Assembly (NCBI GenBank): GCA_017882205.1
Contig: JADGPY010000201.1
Span: forward strand, 1-6,942
Direction of reading: 5' to 3'
Origin: Chitinophagaceae bacterium
Lineage (GTDB): Bacteria > Bacteroidota > Bacteroidia > Chitinophagales > Chitinophagaceae
Length of the DNA: 6,942 nt
Part shown: in pieces, positions 1-4,574 of the stretch
Layout: the number at the start of each line of letters is the position of its first letter
Numbering within the stretch: the first letter of the stretch is position 1
Translations under genes and position numbers: made by a program
The notes under the pieces: model-generated
Seen by the model: only the letters and a program-made list of their open reading frames with translations
Databases searched by the model: none
What the model was told of the DNA's origin: nothing

Positions 1-121
1 AACCTTTCTTAGACAAAATATCGGTTATAGCGGCAGTTAAGGTGGTTTTACCGTGATCTACGTGACCGATAGTACCTACGTTAACATGGGGTTTGTCCCT
101 TTTGAAGGTCTCTTTTGCCAT
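1..121 (-). CDS. tuf: Elongation factor Tu, N-terminal fragment (cut by window edge)
   Basis: EF-Tu is the GTPase that carries aminoacyl-tRNA to the ribosomal A site. Only the first 40 codons are present; the gene continues past the left edge. The translation starts MAKETFKRDKPHVNVGTIGH, and residues 19-26 (GHVDHGKT) are the G1/P-loop that binds the GTP phosphates. The start codon is the ATG read from 121 to 119. It is preceded by an A/T-rich stretch with no Shine-Dalgarno sequence, which is usual for Bacteroidota. It lies 88 bases downstream of tRNA-Thr(GGT), so it is probably the last member of a tRNA-tuf transcription unit, the same arrangement as E. coli tufB. The identity is certain from the sequence; co-transcription is inferred. 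Confidence 0.97.
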   Translation of the reverse strand, partial: MAKETFKRDKPHVNVGTIGHVDHGKTTLTAAITDILSKKG

Positions 122-160
122 TTTTATTTGTTTTAATATGTGTTTAAATAGAAAATAGAA

Positions 161-179
161 CTGAGTATATCGTACTCAG
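161..179 (-). promoter_or_regulatory. Hairpin in the tRNA-Thr/tuf spacer
   Basis: CTGAGTA (161-167) and TACTCAG (173-179) form a perfect 7-bp stem with a 5-base loop, about 40 bases before the tuf start. On the minus strand it is followed by a U-rich but interrupted stretch (TTCTATTTTCTATTT). It could be a weak attenuator, a processing site separating tRNA from mRNA, or a stabilising 5' structure on tuf mRNA. The stem is seen directly; any function is inferred. Confidence 0.45.
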
Positions 180-209
180 GCTATAAAAATATGTCATTTC
201 TCACTTTAG

Positions 210-281
<72 letters not shown>

Positions 282-295
282 CAATAGTCCAGGTC

Positions 296-327
296 ATTAA
301 TAAATTCTTTTACCCGAATTTGTTAAT
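296..327 (-). repeat. Inverted repeat in the tRNA-Gly/tRNA-Thr spacer
   Basis: ATTAATAAATTC (296-307) and GAATTTGTTAAT (316-327) are inverted copies of each other with one mismatch, separated by 8 bases. On the transcribed (minus) strand this gives a 5-bp and a 6-bp helix around a C.A mismatch. It is A/T-rich with no U-run after it, so it is unlikely to be a terminator; a role in processing of the tRNA precursor is possible but unproven. Confidence 0.4.
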
Positions 328-344
328 CATCAGTGACTTCTCTG

Positions 345-417
345 AGCGGAAGACCGGGCTCGAACCGGCCACCTATAGCTTGGAAGGCTATCGCTCTACC
401 AAATGAGCTACTTCCGC
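345..417 (-). tRNA. tRNA-Gly (anticodon TCC)
   Basis: A 73-base cloverleaf on the minus strand. Acceptor strands GCGGAAG and CTTCCGC pair, the discriminator is T, and the anticodon arm is ATAGC-CTTCCAA-GCTAT with anticodon TCC (decodes GGA/GGG). The T arm carries GGTTCGAGCC. No CCA is encoded. Its place between tRNA-Tyr and tRNA-Thr(GGT) matches E. coli glyT. Confidence 0.96.
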
Positions 418-488
418 TTATTAATTGCAATTGAGAGAATCCGGAAAAGTATTGTTATAAACACATTTTCTAGTTCACACATTTACCG

Positions 489-571
<83 letters not shown>

Positions 572-600
572 GAAACAATTTTCAATCTGCAAATAGCAAA

Positions 601-618
601 GAAGGTAATATCACCTTC
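601..618 (-). repeat. Small hairpin in the tRNA-Thr/tRNA-Tyr spacer
   Basis: GAAGGT (601-606) and ACCTTC (613-618) form a perfect 6-bp stem with a 6-base loop. On the minus strand it is followed by TTTGCTATTTG, which is U-rich but not a clean U-run. It lies between a stronger hairpin (635-661) and tRNA-Tyr. Function unknown. Confidence 0.35.
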
Positions 619-634
619 GGGCCATTGTCTATTA

Positions 635-661
635 CTTTTGTCAATTATTTATTGACAAAAG
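635..661 (-). repeat. Perfect 11-bp hairpin touching the 3' end of tRNA-Thr(TGT)
   Basis: CTTTTGTCAAT (635-645) and ATTGACAAAAG (651-661) are exact reverse complements separated by 5 bases. In transcription order the stem begins on the first base after the tRNA discriminator base at 662. The bases after it (TAATAGACAATGG) contain no U-run, so it does not look like a terminator for the minus strand. A 3'-trailer processing structure that defines the tRNA end is the simplest idea, and it is an inference. Confidence 0.55.
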
Positions 662-735
662 AGCCAGTGGAGGGATTCGAACCCCCGACCAGCTGATTAC
701 AAATCAGCTGCTCTGACCAACTGAGCTACACTGGC
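662..735 (-). tRNA. tRNA-Thr (anticodon TGT)
   Basis: A 74-base cloverleaf on the minus strand. Acceptor strands GCCAGTG and CACTGGC pair, with discriminator T. The anticodon arm is GCTGA-TTTGTAA-TCAGC with anticodon TGT (decodes ACA and other ACN codons). The T arm carries GGGTTCGAATCCC. No CCA is encoded. It is the first tRNA of the cluster and corresponds to E. coli thrU. Confidence 0.96.
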
Positions 736-836
736 TTAGAAATTTGACAGGTCCTATTCGCAGCTGAAATTAAGATTTCTCATGAAAAAAAGAACTTTCC
801 CCAGAACATACCTTTACAGGTCGTTTTTTGGGAAGG

Positions 837-865
837 CAAAGGTAATGGAAAATGTTTAATGCAAA
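837..865 (-). promoter_or_regulatory. Probable Bacteroidota promoter for the tRNA-tuf unit
   Basis: On the minus strand TACCTTTG (844-837) is an exact match to the Bacteroidota -7 element TAnnTTTG, and TTTG (865-862) lies 17 bases upstream as a candidate -33 element. The spacing is slightly short compared with the usual value I recall of about 19-21. Transcription would begin near 830 and give a leader of roughly 95 bases before tRNA-Thr(TGT). The -7 match is direct; promoter activity is inferred. Confidence 0.55.
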
Positions 866-906
866 AATTTTTGAAAGGCAGATTTTAATGGCTATTAGAA
901 TTATCT

Positions 907-981
907 ATTAGCCACAAAGACACGAAGACACGAAGTAACACAAAAGCCGCCTTATTGTAACTTGGTGACTGTGTAGCTAAT
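907..981. repeat. Degenerate inverted-repeat element (copy A)
   Basis: The ends of this 75-bp stretch are imperfect inverted repeats: 907-927 (ATTAGCCACAAAGACACG...) and the reverse complement of 961-981 (ATTAGCTACACAGTCACC...) agree at 17 of 21 positions. The left arm (912-941) carries an 8-base rhythm, CCACnnAG-ACACnnAG-ACACnnAG-nAACAC. The same 30 bases occur in the element at 4481-4510, with 23 of 30 identical. It lies between the hpf terminator and the tRNA promoter in a stretch of 311 bases (736-1046) without a gene. It has no coding capacity and looks like a decayed dispersed palindromic repeat. Confidence 0.6.
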
Positions 982-1011
982 TAAAATCAAAATGCCTGGC
1001 CATATGGCAAA

Positions 1012-1040
1012 TAAAAAGCGAAGTTAAAAACTTCGCTTTA
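1012..1040 (-). terminator. Rho-independent terminator of hpf
   Basis: AAAGCGAAGTT (1015-1025) and AACTTCGCTTT (1029-1039) are exact inverted repeats, an 11-bp stem with a 3-base loop. On the minus strand the stem runs into TTTTTATTTG. It starts just past the hpf stop codon (1047-1049), and the U-run follows only in the minus direction, so it ends the upstream rpsU/xerC/hpf region before the tRNA promoter. Confidence 0.85.
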
Positions 1041-1046
1041 TAGATT

Positions 1047-1346
1047 TTAAGCGGCTAGCTTATCTTTCTTTCTTTTTATTTGGGTAATCACAGAATCTAA
1101 TGCAGTATCGAAACTTTCTTCAAAAGATTTGGAAGAATGCTTTACAAAAAAATCATGGCGTGGAACATGCACTTTGATCTCAGCCACTTTGTCCTTGATG
1201 TTGTGAACAACATTGTCTAATTTCAGGAATACATCCACTTTTGTAATTCTTTCATGAAACTGGCCCAGTTTGGATAACTTCTTCTCCACATACGATACCA
1301 GTTTTGTGTCTGCTTCAAAATGCAGAGTTTGAATGTTTACGTTCAT
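1047..1346 (-). CDS. hpf: Ribosome hibernation promoting factor, short form (HPF/RaiA family)
   Basis: Short HPF proteins bind the decoding region of the 30S subunit and silence ribosomes when growth slows. The protein is 99 residues, close to the 95 of E. coli HPF, and lacks the C-terminal dimerisation domain of long HPF. The N-terminal MNVNIQTLHFEAD leads into a helix (EKKLSKLGQF), the DVFLKLDN strand, EIKVHVPRHDFFVKHSS, and a second helix (FEESFDTALDSVITQIKRKKDKL), the usual beta-alpha-beta-beta-beta-alpha order with a basic tail. I start it at the ATG at 1346; an upstream in-frame ATG at 1376 would add ten residues (MFTDKKLKIT) not expected in the family. No Shine-Dalgarno sequence precedes it. 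It ends just before a strong terminator and may be co-transcribed with the recombinase 172 bases upstream. Confidence 0.93.
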   Translation of the reverse strand: MNVNIQTLHFEADTKLVSYVEKKLSKLGQFHERITKVDVFLKLDNVVHNIKDKVAEIKVHVPRHDFFVKHSSKSFEESFDTALDSVITQIKRKKDKLAA

Positions 1347-1518
1347 AGTAATCTTTAATTTTTTATCAGTGAACAATAATAGAAAACAGGTAGAATTTAG
1401 AAGACCATAGGCGGAGAGCTTGTATTAAATTTTGTTAGCAATTTCACTCATATGAAGTTAACATTAACAACGCTTTATTCAAAATATTGTTTTAAGAGGC
1501 GCAAATATTTTCTACTGT

Positions 1519-2415
1519 TTATGATTTAGGATGCGCTTTCTTATGAACATCTTTAAGTTTTTCAATACTATTATGTGTGTATATCTGGGTAGCAGCAAGG
1601 CTGCTATGACCAAGCAATTCTTTTACCGCATTTATATCAGCACCATTATTAGTCAAATGAGTAGCAAAACTGTGCCGTAATATATGTGGGCTTTTTCTTT
1701 CATTAGAGGTGACAAGTGTAAGGTATTGCCTAACCACATTGTAGACATGCCTGGTATACAATTTTTTACCTTTATCATTTACAAAAATATATTCATGATC
1801 CGCGTTACTAATCACGCTTTTTTGTTTTATATACGCTGACAACTGTTCTAAGAGATCATTATTTACAGGTAATACTCTCTCTTTATTTCCCTTCCCCAAC
1901 ACTTTGATATTGCTGTTGCTTTTGTCTAACTGCGATGTTTTAAGATTCACCAGCTCACTGACGCGGATACCAGTGTGATAAAATACCTGAAGTAACAACC
2001 TGTTGGTTTTCCCATCCCAGTTGTCTGGAAATTCAACATGTCGGAATAAAGTATCGATGTCCTTTTCCTCAATATATGATGGAAGCCGTTTATTAACTTT
2101 TAAAGAAATAATCGTGGTCATTGGACTAACCTCTATGATCTCTCCTTTCAGTTGATATTTGAAAAATGTCTTAAGCGAAGAAATTTTACGGTTAATGCTT
2201 TTGGAGGCTATTTTTTTCCCCTTCAGATCTGCAAGCCAGCTGCGAACCATGACAGGAGAAATTTCAGTTATACCTACCTCATAATGCAAATGAATGAAAT
2301 CAAAAAAATCAAGAAGGTCTGTTTGGTAACTTACAATGGTATGCTGAGAATACCGTTTTTGGAATTTGAGATAATCTAAAAACCTCTGTATAGAAACTGC
2401 CTCTGTTGACTGCAT
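1519..2415 (-). CDS. XerC/XerD-type tyrosine recombinase
   Basis: A site-specific recombinase that cuts and rejoins DNA through a tyrosine, of the Xer family that resolves chromosome dimers at dif. The 298 residues match the usual Xer length. The N-terminal SAM-like core-binding domain covers about residues 5-90 (FLDYLKFQKRYSQHTIVSYQ). The catalytic domain follows and is complete: R151 (TGIRVSEL), K175 (GKGNKER), H244 and R247 (HILRHSF), H270 (LLGHSS) and nucleophile Y279 (QIYTH). It sits between rpsU and hpf, a housekeeping setting, which argues for a Xer-type role rather than a phage integrase; no att sites or cargo are visible. Sequence alone does not say whether it is the XerC or the XerD partner. 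The ATG at 2415 follows directly on a run of seven T, part of a terminator-like hairpin, so expression may depend on read-through from rpsU. Confidence 0.92.
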   Translation of the reverse strand: MQSTEAVSIQRFLDYLKFQKRYSQHTIVSYQTDLLDFFDFIHLHYEVGITEISPVMVRSWLADLKGKKIASKSINRKISSLKTFFKYQLKGEIIEVSPMTTIISLKVNKRLPSYIEEKDIDTLFRHVEFPDNWDGKTNRLLLQVFYHTGIRVSELVNLKTSQLDKSNSNIKVLGKGNKERVLPVNNDLLEQLSAYIKQKSVISNADHEYIFVNDKGKKLYTRHVYNVVRQYLTLVTSNERKSPHILRHSFATHLTNNGADINAVKELLGHSSLAATQIYTHNSIEKLKDVHKKAHPKS

Positions 2416-2460
2416 AAAAAAACCGGTAGCTGTAAAGTTACAAAACTTATGAGCTTCCGG
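2416..2460 (-). terminator. Terminator or attenuator between rpsU and the recombinase gene
   Basis: On the minus strand CCGGAAGCT (2460-2452) pairs with AGCTACCGG (2431-2423) with one A.A mismatch, and a 5-bp inner helix AAGTT/AACTT caps it. Seven T follow (2422-2416) and then the ATG of the recombinase. The form is that of a rho-independent terminator for rpsU. Because it leaves no room for a promoter before the ATG, partial read-through (attenuation) is likely if this ATG is used. Confidence 0.75.
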
Positions 2461-2487
2461 CTAACTAATATAATGTTACAATGTTCT

Positions 2488-2685
2488 TTATACTTCGATC
2501 TTTCCGCTTGCGATCTGTTGCTTATAAACAGCCTTCAAAACCTGTCCACGACGCCTTACAGAAGGTTTGATAAATGCCTGGCGTTCACGAAGCTGCAATA
2601 AAACACGGCTTTTCTCAAATTTTTTCTTGTACTTTTTGAGTGCCTTATCAATGTTTTCGCAGTCTTTAGAATCAATAATGAGCAT
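2488..2685 (-). CDS. rpsU: 30S ribosomal protein bS21
   Basis: bS21 is a small basic protein of the 30S platform next to the 3' end of 16S rRNA. The 65 residues are typical of the Bacteroidota form. The core IDKALKKYKKKFEKSRVLLQ followed by LRERQAFIKPS matches the bS21 pattern (E. coli [20 protein letters not shown], then VRRREFYEKPT), and the C-terminus is rich in K and R. It starts at the ATG at 2685, preceded by AAAAGGA, the only clear Shine-Dalgarno-like sequence before a gene in this window. Upstream is an exact TAnnTTTG promoter element. In Bacteroidota the anti-Shine-Dalgarno end of 16S rRNA is reported to be held in a pocket that includes bS21, and rpsU with a Shine-Dalgarno sequence is thought to be autoregulated; that applies here only by inference. 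Confidence 0.96.
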   Translation of the reverse strand: MLIIDSKDCENIDKALKKYKKKFEKSRVLLQLRERQAFIKPSVRRRGQVLKAVYKQQIASGKIEV

Positions 2686-2693
2686 AGGTGATA

Positions 2694-2700
2694 TCCTTTT
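2694..2700 (-). promoter_or_regulatory. Shine-Dalgarno-like site before rpsU
   Basis: Minus-strand AAAAGGA ends 8 bases before the rpsU ATG. AAGGA can pair with the CCUCC-containing 3' tail of 16S rRNA. The starts of tuf, hpf, the recombinase, ribE, hscA and the second acyltransferase in this window have A/T-rich leaders with no such match. Confidence 0.65.
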
Positions 2701-2718
2701 AAAATGTTATTTGGGCTG

Positions 2719-2726
2719 CAAAGATA
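2719..2726 (-). promoter_or_regulatory. rpsU promoter, -7 element
   Basis: Minus-strand TATCTTTG matches TAnnTTTG exactly. It lies 33 bases upstream of the rpsU start, giving a short leader that would contain the Shine-Dalgarno-like site. No good -33 TTTG is visible at the usual distance; ATTT is the nearest. Confidence 0.65.
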
Positions 2727-2737
2727 AAAGAAAATTT

Positions 2738-2745
2738 TATATTTA
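2738..2745 (+). promoter_or_regulatory. Possible ribE promoter, -7-like element
   Basis: TATATTTA differs from TAnnTTTG in the last base and lies 46 bases before the ribE ATG. A TTTG occurs at 2710-2713, but the 24-base spacing is long. The 106-base gap between rpsU and ribE must hold divergent promoters, and it seems too short for a typical FMN riboswitch. Confidence 0.25.
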
Positions 2746-2791
2746 GAAATTCTAAGTGCGAGAACTCTAATTGTAAACAAAAATTAACTGA

Positions 2792-3382
2792 ATGTTTACC
2801 GGAATTATTGAATGTCTGGGCAAGGTAATAAAAATAGAAGCGAGCGGTACAAACCGCTCTTATTTTATTAAAAGTGAAATCTCTTCATCTTTAAAAGTAG
2901 ACCAGAGCCTTAGTCATAATGGTGTTTGCCTTACGGTTGAATCGATTGATCAGGATATTCATAAGATAACTGCCATCAGTGAAACATTGCAAAAAACCAA
3001 TATGAATGATTGGAAAGAAGGAGATCCTGTTAATCTCGAGAGAGCCATGTTGCTCAATACCCGGCTGGATGGTCATATTGTGCAGGGGCATGTTGATACC
3101 ACAGCCATTTGTTCTGCCTATATCGATAAGAAAGGAAGCGCAGAATATAGTTTTGAATTTGCGGCTGAATTTGCACCCTATATCATTGAAAAAGGATCTA
3201 TTTGTGTAAATGGGGTTAGTTTAACTGCATTTAATGTGACCAGGGATCATTTCACAGTTGCCATAGTTCCATTTACATTTGAACACACTAATTTCCCTTC
3301 AATCCTGGTGGGTTCAAAAGTGAATATAGAATTTGATATGATTGGTAAGTATGTTGTACGGCTAACTGAATTAGGTAGATGA
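2792..3382 (+). CDS. ribE: Riboflavin synthase, alpha subunit
   Basis: This enzyme joins two molecules of 6,7-dimethyl-8-ribityllumazine to give riboflavin and the pyrimidine that is recycled, the last step of vitamin B2 synthesis in the cytoplasm. At 196 residues it is slightly shorter than E. coli RibC/RibE (213). It begins with the hallmark MFTGIIE and has the internal duplication of the family: NGVCLTV (43-49) in the first barrel and NGVSLT (140-145) in the second. GHIVQGHVD (94-102) lies between the barrels, and FDMIGKYVVR is near the C-terminus before the trimerisation helix. The ATG is fixed by the conserved N-terminal MFTGI. No other rib gene is nearby. The next gene starts one base after its stop codon, so the two are probably co-transcribed. 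Confidence 0.96.
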   Translation: MFTGIIECLGKVIKIEASGTNRSYFIKSEISSSLKVDQSLSHNGVCLTVESIDQDIHKITAISETLQKTNMNDWKEGDPVNLERAMLLNTRLDGHIVQGHVDTTAICSAYIDKKGSAEYSFEFAAEFAPYIIEKGSICVNGVSLTAFNVTRDHFTVAIVPFTFEHTNFPSILVGSKVNIEFDMIGKYVVRLTELGR

Positions 3383-3383
3383 A

Positions 3384-4496
3384 TTGCTAATAAATCCTCA
3401 ACCCTTATCCAGACAAGTGAGAAAAATCAATAATTTTTATGCAAACAATTTCGACCTGGCCAGGTTGGTAGCTGCATTCCTTGTATTGTTCACACATGGA
3501 TTCGAACTGGTAGCAGATCTGAAAGATGAACCCTTGTACGCATTAACCAATGGAAAACTCCGATGTTCAACGATCGGTTTGTATATTTTCTTTTTCACGA
3601 GCGGTTACCTCGTAACAAAGAGTTTTATAAAAACCCCGCGGGTGGGTGAATTTATTTGGAAACGTTTTCTTAGGATCTTTCCAGCCCTGATAGTGATAGT
3701 ATTCGTAACCGTATTTTTAATTGGACCAATATTTACAAAACTTCCTATAGCTGCTTACTTTACTAATTCAGACACTTATCGATACCTCTTTACCTCCACC
3801 GGAATTTACATCCGACATATCCTACCCGGGGTATTCGAAGGTAGCCAACATTACGACCATGGAGTAAACGGATCGTTGTGGTCAATAAGCCTGGAACTCA
3901 AATTATATTTTTTACTTGTATGCTTGGGAATTCTTTTTAAAAAAGGGATCAAAAATATCTTTACTTACCTGGCTTTAATTTCTTTTGTTCTTAATATTTT
4001 CGTGATGCTGAATCTGTTTAACCTTCAGTATTACTTCACACCATTACACTTTAGTTTGTTTGTGCTTTTTTGGATAGGGAGTGTATGTTGTATTTATTAC
4101 GACAGGATTATACTTAATTCCCGAATATTGTTTTTTCTTGTGATACCATGGATCTTTTGTCTCTATTTCTTTGAACCTATGAGGATGATTTTTGAATTGT
4201 TCTTTTTTAGTTATCTAACCTTATACTGCTGTTATACCAGGAAAACAATTTCGCTCAAAATCGACCTCAGTTATGGAACCTATATCTATGCATTTTTAAC
4301 TACACAGATCTACGTTGAGTTACTTGGAAAAACAGATCCACTAAAGATTATTTTTTTAGTAACATGGTCTGTTATTATGCTCAGCCTTGCTTCGTGGCTG
4401 TTGATTGAAAAGAATTCCCTGGCTTTCAAGAAATATTATGATAGGATTTTTATTTCTAGCTTCACGAGAAGAAAATTGAACCACGGAGACACATAG
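3384..4496 (+). CDS. Acyltransferase-3 family membrane protein (OafA/YrhL-like)
   Basis: Members of this family move acetyl or other acyl groups across or onto cell-envelope sugars; the acceptor here is unknown. The 370 residues have about ten hydrophobic segments. Family landmarks are FDLARLVAAFLVLFTHGF near the N-terminus with the probable catalytic H38, the YIFFFTSGYLV segment (67-77), KRFLRIFPAL (93-102), NGSLWSISLE (162-171), and the closing LLIEKNSLAFKK (339-350). No ATG is available: the frame opens after a TAG at 3372-3374, and the candidate starts are TTG at 3384, one base after the ribE stop, or GTG at 3417, which would remove 11 residues. The last residues (LNHGDT) and the TAG stop come from the inverted-repeat element at 4476-4574, so the original C-terminus may have differed. 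Start position is the main doubt. Confidence 0.88.
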   Translation: MLINPQPLSRQVRKINNFYANNFDLARLVAAFLVLFTHGFELVADLKDEPLYALTNGKLRCSTIGLYIFFFTSGYLVTKSFIKTPRVGEFIWKRFLRIFPALIVIVFVTVFLIGPIFTKLPIAAYFTNSDTYRYLFTSTGIYIRHILPGVFEGSQHYDHGVNGSLWSISLELKLYFLLVCLGILFKKGIKNIFTYLALISFVLNIFVMLNLFNLQYYFTPLHFSLFVLFWIGSVCCIYYDRIILNSRILFFLVIPWIFCLYFFEPMRMIFELFFFSYLTLYCCYTRKTISLKIDLSYGTYIYAFLTTQIYVELLGKTDPLKIIFLVTWSVIMLSLASWLLIEKNSLAFKKYYDRIFISSFTRRKLNHGDT

Positions 4497-4574
4497 ACAC
4501 AGAGGAACACAGTAGAGACGTAGCACGCTACGTCTTACGTCTCTCTTACATGCCTCCGTATCTCTGTAGTTCAA
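4476..4574. repeat. Inverted-repeat element (copy B) between two convergent genes
   Basis: The 99-bp element has imperfect terminal inverted repeats: TTGAACCACGGAGACAC... from 4476, and TTGAACTACAGAGATAC... on the minus strand from 4574, matching at 16 of 21 positions. Inside it are the 8-base rhythm shared with the element at 907-981 and a nested strong palindrome (4516-4535). It supplies the last codons and the TAG of the acyltransferase and the TGA of hscA. It could fold into one long hairpin and act as a two-way transcription terminator. It has no coding capacity, so it would be a non-autonomous (MITE-like or REP-like) element; that classification is inferred. Confidence 0.72.
4516..4542. 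repeat. Nested perfect palindrome with a 7-bp tandem duplication
   Basis: AGACGTAGC (4516-4524) and GCTACGTCT (4527-4535) are exact inverted repeats separated by only AC. TACGTCT is then repeated directly (4529-4535 and 4536-4542), as if the right arm had slipped during copying. G/C content is higher than around it, which makes this the likely tip of a long stem-loop. Confidence 0.7.

Noticed and set aside
999..1008. Palindrome GCCATATGGC as an operator
   Set aside because: A single 10-base palindrome downstream of a terminator; no second site and no adjacent regulator.
1347..1376. Ten-residue N-terminal extension of HPF
   Set aside because: The family begins at the MNVNIQ strand; the extra residues come from an A/T-rich leader.
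1519..2415. The tyrosine recombinase as the integrase of a mobile element
   Set aside because: No cargo, direct repeats or tRNA attachment site are seen. It has Xer length and motifs and lies between rpsU and hpf, as in other Bacteroidota from memory. The tRNAs nearby are intact with no duplicated 3' ends visible.
2686..2791. FMN riboswitch upstream of ribE
   Set aside because: The gap is 106 bases, A/T-rich and shared with the rpsU promoter; none of the conserved FMN-element pairing is visible.
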